Part shown: positions 8,850 to 16,599 of the stretch, in pieces
How the letters are laid out: each line of letters opens with the position of its first letter
How positions within the stretch are numbered: the stretch's first letter is position 1
DNA from: Gluconacetobacter tumulisoli
Lineage (GTDB): Bacteria > Pseudomonadota > Alphaproteobacteria > Acetobacterales > Acetobacteraceae
Assembly (NCBI RefSeq): GCF_014174155.1
Contig: NZ_JABEQM010000007.1
Coordinates: forward strand, 124,001-188,000
Direction of reading: 5' to 3'
DNA: 64,000 nucleotides
Notes under the pieces: model-generated
What the model was told of the DNA's origin: nothing
The model's database searches: none
Seen by the model: only the letters and a program-made list of their open reading frames with translations
Program-made: the position numbers and the translations under genes

Positions 8850-10541
8850 ATGATTTCTCGTCGTCCGTTCGCAGCCCTGATTCCCGTCGTGGCCCTTGCG
8901 ACGCTGACGTCCGCGCACGCGGCCCCGCCCGCGTCCTCCCCCTGGGCGCCGGTCGATCCGGCCCGCATGTCGGCCGCGATCGGCACGCTTGCCTCCGACG
9001 ACTTCCAGGGCCGTTCCCCCGCAACGGAAGGCGAGGCCCGGACGGTCGCCTGGCTGATCGCACAATATCGAAAGATCGGGCTGGAACCCGGTGGCGAGGC
9101 CGGCGGCTGGACCCAGGAGGTGCCGCTGCTGCGGACACGGATCGGGACGCCGTCGCGGCTCGACGTCACGATCGGCGGGGCGGCCATGCCGCTGGAGCTG
9201 AAGAAGGACGTCTATCTGGCGACCCTGTCGCCGGTCGAGCGGATCCGGATCGATTCCGCGCCGATGGTCTTCGTGGGGTATGGGGTGCATGCACCCGAAC
9301 GCCAGTGGGACGATTATAAAAATGTCGATCTCAAAGGCAAGATTGCCGTCTTCCTGATCAACGATCCGGATTTCGACGCCAGGCCGGGCGAACCCGTCGC
9401 CGGACGGTTCGGCGGCCGGACGATGACCTATTACGGCCGCTGGACCTATAAATATGAGGAGGCCGCGCGGCGCGGCGCCATCGGCGCGCTGATCGTGCAT
9501 GATACGCCGGGCGCCTCCTATCCCTGGACGACGGTGATCGCGCCGGGTGGCGAGGCGTTCGATATCGTGCGCGACAACACGACCGACAGGCCGGTGCCGC
9601 TTCAGGGCTGGCTGGAAGGCGACGCCGCGACGCGCCTGTTCGCCCGCGCCGGACTGGACCTGGCGACCCTGCGCGTGAAGGCGCGCGACCCGGCGTTCCA
9701 GCCCGTGACGATTCCGGGCGCGACCCTGACCGCGGATGTTCCGGTTTCGGTCGCCCATCTGCGCAGCCACAATGTCATCGGCAAGCTGACCGGCGCGAAA
9801 TATCCCGGCGAGACCGTCATGTACGGCGCACATTGGGATGCCTTCGGCGTCGGTACCGACACGCAGGGCCGGCCGGTGATCCGGCGTGGCGCCATCGACG
9901 ACGGGTCGGGAATCGCCGCCGTCCTGGAAATCGCCCGTGCGTTCAAGGCCGGTCCGAAACCGGCCCGGACGGTGATGTTCGCGTCCTGGACGGCCGAGGA
10001 ACGCGGGTTGCTGGGTTCGACATGGTACGCGGCGCATCCGCTGGCGCCGCTGGCGAAGACGGCGGCGAATTTCACCATCGACGTGCTGCAGATGGCCGGC
10101 CCCGCCCATAATGCCTTCGTCATCGGCGCCGGGCAGGACAGCCTGCAGGACGACCTCGCGACCGCCGCCGTTTCGCAGGGTCGCACCGTGCAGCCCGAGA
10201 CCCGGCCCGAACGCGGCGCGTTCTATCGCGCCGACCATCTGCCCTTCGCCCGCGCAGGCGTGCCCGTCGTCGCAATGATGGACATGGCCGGCCCCTACGA
10301 CCTTCTGTCGGGCGGGGTCCCGGCCGGCGAGGCATGGCTGAAGGCCTATATGGCCTGCTACCATCAGGCCTGCGATGCCTGGAGCGCGAACTGGGACCTG
10401 CGCGGCGCGGCCGAGGACGCGGCGCTGGTCTACCAGGTCGGGCGCGCTGTCGCATTCTCGCATGACTGGCCGCAGTGGAAGGCGGGCTCCGAATTCGCCG
10501 CCATTCGCGCGGAGAGCGCTGCCGAACGGGGTGGGGAGTAA
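8850..10541 (+). CDS. M28 family metallopeptidase with PA-like insert, exported
   Basis: A 563-aa exported zinc aminopeptidase-like protein. The signal peptide ends near ALATLTSAHA. A protease-associated-type region occupies roughly residues 130-290. The M28 catalytic core follows: MYGAHWDAFG (about 325), RRGAIDDGSGIAAVLEIARAF (about 343-363) and SWTAEERGLLGS (about 378-389). The later acidic and His ligands are near YRADHLPFARAGVP. ATG 8850 is preferred over ATG 8841 because the GGAG at 8837 is then correctly spaced. It is likely periplasmic or secreted. It pairs with the upstream M20 gene, but each has its own repeat-type 3' hairpins. Confidence 0.88.
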   Translation: MISRRPFAALIPVVALATLTSAHAAPPASSPWAPVDPARMSAAIGTLASDDFQGRSPATEGEARTVAWLIAQYRKIGLEPGGEAGGWTQEVPLLRTRIGTPSRLDVTIGGAAMPLELKKDVYLATLSPVERIRIDSAPMVFVGYGVHAPERQWDDYKNVDLKGKIAVFLINDPDFDARPGEPVAGRFGGRTMTYYGRWTYKYEEAARRGAIGALIVHDTPGASYPWTTVIAPGGEAFDIVRDNTTDRPVPLQGWLEGDAATRLFARAGLDLATLRVKARDPAFQPVTIPGATLTADVPVSVAHLRSHNVIGKLTGAKYPGETVMYGAHWDAFGVGTDTQGRPVIRRGAIDDGSGIAAVLEIARAFKAGPKPARTVMFASWTAEERGLLGSTWYAAHPLAPLAKTAANFTIDVLQMAGPAHNAFVIGAGQDSLQDDLATAAVSQGRTVQPETRPERGAFYRADHLPFARAGVPVVAMMDMAGPYDLLSGGVPAGEAWLKAYMACYHQACDAWSANWDLRGAAEDAALVYQVGRAVAFSHDWPQWKAGSEFAAIRAESAAERGGE

Positions 10542-10549
10542 GAGGAACT

Positions 10550-10568
10550 CAAGGGGCTTTGCCCCTTG
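10550..10568. repeat. Family A single hairpin at the M28 3' end
   Basis: CAAGGGG-CTTT-GCCCCTTG followed by GACCCCAGC resembles one internal module of the family A repeat (hairpin then GACCCCGATC). It starts 9 bp after the M28 stop and could act as a transcription terminator. Confidence 0.5.
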
Positions 10569-10658
10569 GACCCCAGCATTTGACATCCGGTCATTCCGGG
10601 ATCTCGAGGCCGGACATATTGTTTCTCTTTGAATCATGACTTCGGGGCCGGGCGCCTT

Positions 10659-10686
10659 ATCGTGACAGGGGTATCCTTGTCACGAT
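10659..10686. promoter_or_regulatory. Perfect 9-bp inverted repeat upstream of a secreted-protein gene
   Basis: ATCGTGACA and TGTCACGAT flank a 10-bp spacer, ending 9 bp before the ATG at 10696. It could be an operator or an mRNA hairpin masking the start region. No matching regulator is adjacent. Confidence 0.4.
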
Positions 10687-10695
10687 GGAACGCTC

Positions 10696-11178
10696 ATGCT
10701 GCGGCATATCTTTGCTGGATTGGCCTGCCTTTCTCTGGAATCGGTCGTGGTTCCAAGCTGCGCGGCCACACTCCTGACCGATGACGTCAAGGACGGGGCG
10801 TCGCCGACATATTATTCCGGGCAGTGCGGCGGCCGGTTCGCATGCTCCCGCCTCGGCGTCACGATCGGGAACGGCAGCCTGACGATCGACATGACGAACC
10901 TTTTGAAGGACGGCAGTCCGGCCTCTCTCGACGGCGACCTCCTGGACGAGGACGACGACCACGCCACCTATGCCCTGCGCACGCTGAAATCCCGCTTCAC
11001 GCATCTGGATTTCGGCATCAACGCCTTTCGTTCGACGACGGCGCCGCGAAGCACATGCACCGTCCGCTATCGCGACAAGACGTTTTCAAGCCTGGACTGC
11101 ACCTATTACGTCGGCAATGATTTCGGCGATTTCGAACCGACGCAGTTCAGCTTCTTCCGGCGGGCCGGCACCCCCTGA
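10696..11178 (+). CDS. Secreted hypothetical protein
   Basis: A 160-aa protein of unrecognised family. The N-terminus looks like a signal peptide (MLRHIFAGLACLSLESVVVPSCAA). The mature part contains several cysteines (CGGRFAC, CTVRYRD, LDCTYYVG) that could form disulfides in the periplasm. It is Asp-rich around residues 72-95. The start follows a perfect inverted repeat that may control expression. Codon usage is coding-like (GC-rich third positions), which supports a real gene. Function unknown. Confidence 0.55.
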   Translation: MLRHIFAGLACLSLESVVVPSCAATLLTDDVKDGASPTYYSGQCGGRFACSRLGVTIGNGSLTIDMTNLLKDGSPASLDGDLLDEDDDHATYALRTLKSRFTHLDFGINAFRSTTAPRSTCTVRYRDKTFSSLDCTYYVGNDFGDFEPTQFSFFRRAGTP

Positions 11179-11388
11179 CCCCGGGCCGGGGTATTGAACG
11201 ATATGTTTCGTACAGCGCAGAAACAGCATCGGATTATCACATTTCGTGACATTCCCGAGGCTCGTCCCCCACGCCCTTTTCAACGATGATGACCTCGGCC
11301 CGAACAGGGAGTATCCGATGCCGAACCAGTCCGTCATATCGCGTGCCTGCCCTGCAATGGACCGGTCGACCTTCGGCAGGAAAAAGGC

Positions 11389-11871
11389 ATGAGGCGCAGG
11401 AGGCTGTTTGAAAATGCGGGCCGCGCCGCGCCCGGCGTGTATTTTCGGACGCCGGAGCGCAATGCAGGAAACGCGCGTCGGATTGCCGTCGGCCCATATT
11501 TTCAGACAGGCTTCAGGACGTCGATACTTGGCTGCCTGGCCCTTCTTGCGACCTTGGGGGCCTGCAGCCCGTCCCCGGACGAAAATCCGTCGCAATGCCG
11601 GCGTGGACCACCAGGATCGCGGACAGGAGAGGGCGGTCACGGCGGGTTCGGTGGCCTGCATGGCGGCGGCCTGGGGTCCCCCGGTGGCGGCATGATGGGC
11701 GGCCGTTTCGGCGGCGGTTTTGATTCCGGCCACCGACAGGGTGGCCCGGGCCGCTGCGGACCGCGCCCGGGCGATGGGCCGGACCGACAATCCTCTGCCG
11801 CGCCAGGCAGGACGTCCGACAGGCAGGAGACCGTTACCTCTTCGGATATCCAGATTGGCGATCCGCGTTGA
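11389..11871 (+). CDS. Gly-rich lipoprotein-like ORF whose 5' end is a family B palindrome
   Basis: The frame contains a credible lipoprotein signal, TSILGCLALLATLGAC, with LGAC as lipobox. A Gly-rich segment follows (GGHGGFGGLHGGGLGSPGGGMMGGRFGGG). However, all codons before this signal, including the ATG at 11389 and a possible GTG at 11437, come from the family B palindrome at 11401-11515. Either the repeat inserted at the 5' end and supplied a new start, or the gene is broken. The C-terminal 40 residues are Arg/Pro-rich and look out of frame. A 24-codon frame with an AGGGAG site (11318-11392) ends in an ATGA overlap with its start. Confidence 0.3.
   Translation: MRRRRLFENAGRAAPGVYFRTPERNAGNARRIAVGPYFQTGFRTSILGCLALLATLGACSPSPDENPSQCRRGPPGSRTGEGGHGGFGGLHGGGLGSPGGGMMGGRFGGGFDSGHRQGGPGRCGPRPGDGPDRQSSAAPGRTSDRQETVTSSDIQIGDPR
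11401..11515. repeat. Family B palindromic element, copy 1
   Basis: The ends are inverted copies: AGGCTGTTTGAAAAT followed by GGGCC on the left, and GGCCC followed by ATATTTTCAGACAGGCTT on the right. The interior GCGCCCGGCGTGTATTTTCG and the GGAGCGCA...ACGCGCGTCGGAT tract recur in the copies at 45.65 kb and (inverted) 58.86 kb. The element is about 115 bp. Confidence 0.75.
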
Positions 11872-11884
11872 CGTCCCGTTCCCC

Positions 11885-12103
11885 ATGAAGCGCACGTTGC
11901 CGTTTCTGTGCGGCCTGGCCCTCCTGGCCGGATGCGCCTCGCCGCCTCCGGCACGCGACGATGATGGCCTGCCCGTCATCGACGGTCCACGCGGAAACCG
12001 CTCGGCCGGCGGCAGGGGAGGCGGCCAGGGCGTCTGGTCCGATATTCTCCGCACCGCCATGCAGACGGGCATGCAGGCCGGCATGGGAATGCTGCACCAT
12101 TGA
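11885..12103 (+). CDS. Small lipoprotein, unknown function
   Basis: A 72-aa protein with a clear lipoprotein signal MKRTLPFLCGLALLAGCASPPP (lipobox LAGC, Cys near residue 17). It is followed by a Gly/Arg-rich stretch and a Met-rich tail (MQTGMQAGMGMLHH). The in-frame extension upstream to 11720 has no signal-like sequence, so ATG 11885 is the start. It is convergent with the TonB receptor gene, whose 3' end is 58 bp away. Probably anchored in the outer membrane; no known family recognised. Confidence 0.55.
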   Translation: MKRTLPFLCGLALLAGCASPPPARDDDGLPVIDGPRGNRSAGGRGGGQGVWSDILRTAMQTGMQAGMGMLHH

Positions 12104-12161
12104 TCGCATCCGGAAGCTGACAGGCCCCGCGGATGGTCCGGCGCAAGCTTCTCCGGCCCAT

Positions 12162-14597
12162 TCAGAATGACGCGCTGACGGTACCAAAAAACTGCCGGAC
12201 CGCGCCGCGCTCCAGCGACTGATAGTCGCCGCTCAGCGGGTTGCCGTTTTCGCCCATCATCGAAATATATTTCGTATTCAGCAGATTATAGACGTTGAAC
12301 CCGACGGACAGATTCTTCAGCGGCCCGTACTCTCCGAAATGGTACTTCGCCCCGAGCGTCACGAGCCAGTAAGCGGGGACGGACGTATCGTTAACGTAGG
12401 AGAAATAGCGTTTCGAGTAGTAATTGGCGTCGATATGCGCTTCGGCGCCTTTCCAAGCATAGCTCAGGCTGGCTTTGTACATGACCTGCGGAAAATTGAC
12501 GACCTTCTTGCCCTTCATGGCGTAGACGGCGTCCGGTTCAACGAGGTCGCGACCGTAGGTGGAATGATTGTAGCTCACGCTGTTGTAGATGGAGAGGCCC
12601 CGGAACGGTCGAAGGGTCAGTCCCGCGTCCATCCCGTACATCGAGATGCTGCCGGTATCGACCATGGTCGTGATGGGGAAATTCAGCGTGCCCTCCGTCG
12701 CCTGCTGAAGCCTGTGGCGGACGTCGGCGTGATAACCGTCCAGCGAGGCCGTCACGACAGGCGAAGTGTAGCGGTATCCGACGAGGTAGACCCAATCCTT
12801 TTCCGGTTTAACCGAATGCTGGAGCGTCCTGAAGGCGTCCTGATTCTGCACGCCCCAGAGCGAGCCGCTGCCCCAGGGCGCGACGGCATAGCCCCGCATG
12901 TTCTCGGCCACGTCGAAATACAGTTCGTGACCGGGGAGAAACCGCCAGTTCGCGCTGACGTTGGGCAGGAAGGCGGACGCGGCGGTCATGCCGCCGTTCG
13001 CCAGCGCGGCCTCACCGGTGTAATCGGTGTTGTTGTAATTCGCACCGCCCGACGTGCTGACGATCATGCTGCGGAACCCGGCGTGGATATCCAGGTTTTT
13101 CAGGACATGATAGGTATCTGCCAGGAAATACTGGAAGGTGTTGGTCGTCCATTTGAAGTCATAGGATGTCAGGAAGGCAGGACCGTACGTGTTGTACGGC
13201 CCTACGGTCTTGAGCGGCGCGCCCTGTCCCAGAAGCGGCTCGTTGAAGAAATACTGCCCTGATTCCTGATTGTTGTTTTCCAGCCAGATTCCGGTGTTCA
13301 AGCTGTTGCGCGCGATGTCGTAGCGGACGGCCGATGTCATGCCGTAGCGGACCTCCCGCGATTCCCATACCTGTTCCGAGAAGGGGGCCCCGGTGGCCGA
13401 GGGCTGCCACGGATCGCCGTAGGTGGTGTAGAGGACTTCGCTGTTTCCATAGAAGTTGGTTTGCCAGCGCAGGTGATCGGTCATCTCGAAATCGAGATTG
13501 AGCGCGCCGAGATAGGAAACCTGATGCTGCCCGCCGTCATAGAGGCTGACCGACCAGGGTTCCTGACCGGTGATCTTGTCGTATCCCGGCGGAAGGTAGG
13601 TTCCCTGGGCGACGTGATAGGCGGTGGCGTAGTCGGGATAGAAATACTCCGTGCGCCAGCCAAGCTTGTTCAGGATTTCAAGAGACTGGTCGGCATAACC
13701 CCACTGCGAGTTGTTCGACCAGTTCATGAAGGCGGACACCCTGGACGCGTTATTGACGGGCTGGACAAGCTTCGCCTCCGCCTGTTGCCCGAGCTGGTTG
13801 CCGTAGCCCTTCCATTTCTGCGTGTCGGAGCGTGCATAGGCCAGGTACATCTTCGTGCCGGTCCGGTTCATCGCGCCGGTGTCAAAACGGCCGTACGTCC
13901 GGAAGGAGGAATTGCTTCCGAAAACCTGCGACACTTTTCCGCCCATTTTATCCGCCGGGTCGTCGCTGACGAAGCGGATCGCACCGCCGAGATTGGTGTT
14001 CGACGGAACGTCGACGGCGCCGCCGCCCTGGGAGACCGACATAAAGCCGATATCATCGGTGATGATGGCCTGGCTGACATTCAGGCCGCTGATCGTATTG
14101 TAGGACTGATCATTAAGCGGGACGCCGTCGAGCGTCATGCCCAGCCGGTCCCAGAAGAAGCCACGCATGTAGAGGCTGCTCGACCAGGCGTCGAGCCCCA
14201 GCGCGTCGCTGGAACTGAAGCTGAGGCCCGGCGTGCGGGCGGCGAGGATCTTGAGCGGGTTCGTGCCTTCGACGAACTGTTCCATGACGGCCTTGCCGAC
14301 GGCTTCCTCGCTGCCGTGCGAGACCGCACGGCTGGTCTGCACCACTATGGATTCGCTGTCCGGCCTCGGTGCGGCCGGAGGCATATGCCGTGTTCGCGCG
14401 GCTGCGTTCGGGCGAGCGGCAACCGGACCGGCCGCTGCCGGTCCGGGATGATGCCGATGGGATGTCGCGGATGCCTGGGGAGACATGGTGGCAGCCCAGG
14501 CGGTGGACGTGAGAAGCACGGCCGAGCAAATGCCTGTGGAGCAGCGAACGAGCAGGCATGACGACAGGCGCGACGTCGCGCGGTGAGTATATGCCAT
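12162..14597 (-). CDS. TonB-dependent outer-membrane receptor
   Basis: An 811-aa outer-membrane gated channel. A signal peptide (about MAYTHRATSRLSSC to AWAA) is followed by a Pro/Ala/His-rich linker. The plug domain spans about residues 85-215 and includes the SSLYMRGFFWDRLGMTLDGVPLNDQ segment typical of plugs. A 22-strand barrel follows, ending in aromatic Phe (VSASF). ATG 14597 is preferred over the longer frame because it yields the signal peptide and has AGGG upstream. It lies 67 bp downstream of the spermidine-dehydrogenase-like gene on the same strand, so it may belong to that operon and import a polyamine-related ligand; the ligand is inference. Confidence 0.9.
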   Translation of the reverse strand: MAYTHRATSRLSSCLLVRCSTGICSAVLLTSTAWAATMSPQASATSHRHHPGPAAAGPVAARPNAAARTRHMPPAAPRPDSESIVVQTSRAVSHGSEEAVGKAVMEQFVEGTNPLKILAARTPGLSFSSSDALGLDAWSSSLYMRGFFWDRLGMTLDGVPLNDQSYNTISGLNVSQAIITDDIGFMSVSQGGGAVDVPSNTNLGGAIRFVSDDPADKMGGKVSQVFGSNSSFRTYGRFDTGAMNRTGTKMYLAYARSDTQKWKGYGNQLGQQAEAKLVQPVNNASRVSAFMNWSNNSQWGYADQSLEILNKLGWRTEYFYPDYATAYHVAQGTYLPPGYDKITGQEPWSVSLYDGGQHQVSYLGALNLDFEMTDHLRWQTNFYGNSEVLYTTYGDPWQPSATGAPFSEQVWESREVRYGMTSAVRYDIARNSLNTGIWLENNNQESGQYFFNEPLLGQGAPLKTVGPYNTYGPAFLTSYDFKWTTNTFQYFLADTYHVLKNLDIHAGFRSMIVSTSGGANYNNTDYTGEAALANGGMTAASAFLPNVSANWRFLPGHELYFDVAENMRGYAVAPWGSGSLWGVQNQDAFRTLQHSVKPEKDWVYLVGYRYTSPVVTASLDGYHADVRHRLQQATEGTLNFPITTMVDTGSISMYGMDAGLTLRPFRGLSIYNSVSYNHSTYGRDLVEPDAVYAMKGKKVVNFPQVMYKASLSYAWKGAEAHIDANYYSKRYFSYVNDTSVPAYWLVTLGAKYHFGEYGPLKNLSVGFNVYNLLNTKYISMMGENGNPLSGDYQSLERGAVRQFFGTVSASF

Positions 14598-14664
14598 GAT
14601 TATTACCCTATCTTTGCTGCGGCGGGACAGCGCGGGATGTCGAAACGTTCGGAGACGTGTCTTT

Positions 14665-16542
14665 CTAGGTATAGCCCCGGCTGACCAGGCATTCCTGGAC
14701 AGCGCGTTCCGCCTCGTCGATTGCGATATTCGTAAAGGCCGACGCACCTGAATCCGCGTTGGCGATGGCGATCCGGCCGAAGGGGCGGCGGCCGACGACA
14801 TGCGGCTGTTCGGCCTCCGGGAATTCGGGGTCGCCAAGCGTGTCGTATGTGTATGCGTATCCATGCGGCCACCGGTTGACGGTCAGGCCGAGGATGTCCT
14901 GTTCCTCGTTGAAACCATGCGGTCCGAAAATGCGCTGAAGCTGCGCACGCGTTTCCTTCTCTATGGTCTCGAACGATGTCGCGAGCATTTCCGCCCGGCC
15001 CATGCGGTTCTGTTCCTTGCGCGGATGGCCGGGAAAATTCGGATTGCGCAGCATGTGGAGCGTGACGGGCTCGTCGGGCGAAAGTACTGTCTCGAATGCG
15101 CCGAAGCGCGCCGGGCTGTCGAGAAGCAGGTGCTGATAGTAGCCGTGCGGAACGCTGAGGCTGCTGATGCCGGCCTGCTTCCAGGCACGCCAGTTGCCGA
15201 GGACGACGCTGGTGTACATCATCGGCACCTTCGACGGATATTTCAGCGCCTCTTTCTGAGGGTCGGGCAATTCCGGAACGATGTAGGGAATGATGTTGTT
15301 GAAGCAGGCCAGGACCACGTTCTCGGCCGTGACCGCATGGCGTGCCGGGTCGGAGCCGTCCGGCTTCTGATACACGATACGCACCGGCGCCTTTCCGGCG
15401 GCCTTGTCCTGCGCGCTGGCCCCCCCGACATGTTCGACCCGCACAACCATCTGTCCGAGCCGGATGCGGACCGGCGATCCGGCCCTGTCCAGTTCGCCGT
15501 AATCCGCCTGCGCCGTTACGATGCTTTCCATGTTCTGCGGCGTTCCGAAGACTGCGGAAACCAGCTGGCTGACGAGCAGGCGGGCGATGGAGGCGTTGCC
15601 ATCGGGGAAATGAAAGACAGGGGAATCGTCGACCGGGTCCTGCTCGATCCCCATGCCCGCGAAGCCCGGCGCGCCGTAGCGCATGGCCATGAAGGCGGGA
15701 CAGCTGTCGACACGCATGTTGTTGCGATATCCGTCGCCATGGAAGAAGGCGACGGCCTGGTCGGGCAGTTTCGCGTAGTTTCGAAGAAAGGTTTCATAGC
15801 TGATGGATTGCAGGAGAACCCGGCGGGCCCGCGGCGTCATGCCGGGCAGGAAGTTGACGCGCGGGTCGTGCAGATGGATGAGCGCCCGGCGGGACGGTTC
15901 GTCCAGCGGGGCGTCCTTCCAGAACGACGCCGGTGCATTCGGTGTATAGCCCGCCAGGATGCGATCGGCCGTGAAATGGTCGCTGTCGAAGAAGACACCC
16001 CGATTCATGCCGGAGAATATCCTGGGCTGCTCGATTCCGCCGGTGCGGGACAGGTCGACGCCGAGCTCGGAAAGCAGCGACTTTGCCGTGAAGCTGTAGG
16101 GGAAGGGCGATTCGATGCTCATCGTGCCGCCATAGGACAGCAGCGTGCGCCCCTGGATGCGGTACTCGTTTCTTTTGGCATGGCCGCCGAAATCGTCGTG
16201 ATTGTCGATGACGAGAACGCGCGTGGCCGGCCCGAGCGCGCGACGATAGAACCAGGCGGCGCTGAGCCCGGAAATTCCGCCGCCGACAACGACAAGATCG
16301 TAATGTTCGCCGGTGTCGCGGGCCTGAACGGGCCCGGTGAAGCCGCCGTCGCGTGCGACATGGGCGATTTCGAACGAACCGGGATACTGGCCGCGCAGAC
16401 CCTGCTTCAGCGGCGGATCGTCGGCGCGGGCGGTGGTGGAATCCGCTGCCGAGGCGGCGTATGATCCGCCCAGCAGGCCGGAGAGCGTGACGGCGGAGAC
16501 ACCGTTTATGAAGTCTCGTCGTGTTATGGAGGATCTTTTCAT
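14665..16542 (-). CDS. Tat-exported FAD-dependent oxidoreductase, spermidine dehydrogenase-like
   Basis: A 625-aa flavoprotein resembling SpdH-type spermidine dehydrogenases, which cleave spermidine to an aminoaldehyde and diamine and pass electrons to an acceptor. A twin-arginine signal ITRRDFINGVSAVTLSGLL is at residues 6-24. The FAD Rossmann motif DLVVVGGGISGLSAA is at 82-96, followed by NHDDFGGHAKRNEY (114-127). A C-terminal FAD contact region reads GRRPFGRIAIANADS. AGAGG precedes ATG 16542. It is a tandem paralogue of the next gene upstream, and the two share motifs throughout. Export to the periplasm suggests feeding electrons to the respiratory chain. Substrate assignment rests on family resemblance. 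Confidence 0.8.
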   Translation of the reverse strand: MKRSSITRRDFINGVSAVTLSGLLGGSYAASAADSTTARADDPPLKQGLRGQYPGSFEIAHVARDGGFTGPVQARDTGEHYDLVVVGGGISGLSAAWFYRRALGPATRVLVIDNHDDFGGHAKRNEYRIQGRTLLSYGGTMSIESPFPYSFTAKSLLSELGVDLSRTGGIEQPRIFSGMNRGVFFDSDHFTADRILAGYTPNAPASFWKDAPLDEPSRRALIHLHDPRVNFLPGMTPRARRVLLQSISYETFLRNYAKLPDQAVAFFHGDGYRNNMRVDSCPAFMAMRYGAPGFAGMGIEQDPVDDSPVFHFPDGNASIARLLVSQLVSAVFGTPQNMESIVTAQADYGELDRAGSPVRIRLGQMVVRVEHVGGASAQDKAAGKAPVRIVYQKPDGSDPARHAVTAENVVLACFNNIIPYIVPELPDPQKEALKYPSKVPMMYTSVVLGNWRAWKQAGISSLSVPHGYYQHLLLDSPARFGAFETVLSPDEPVTLHMLRNPNFPGHPRKEQNRMGRAEMLATSFETIEKETRAQLQRIFGPHGFNEEQDILGLTVNRWPHGYAYTYDTLGDPEFPEAEQPHVVGRRPFGRIAIANADSGASAFTNIAIDEAERAVQECLVSRGYT

Positions 16543-16599
16543 TTCGGAAACCTCTTTCCACGGGTGATGCACTGTCGCCTGCCGGGGCGGGCATCCGGT

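Noticed and set aside
8799-10637. 612-codon open frame on the minus strand opposite the M28 peptidase
   Set aside because: It is a shadow frame in GC-rich codon-biased DNA; it has no domain, signal or ribosome-binding site, while the plus frame has catalytic motifs and a signal peptide.
13461-16464. Long plus-strand frames opposite the TonB receptor and SpdH-like gene
   Set aside because: Both complementary genes have signal peptides and conserved motifs; the plus frames show none.
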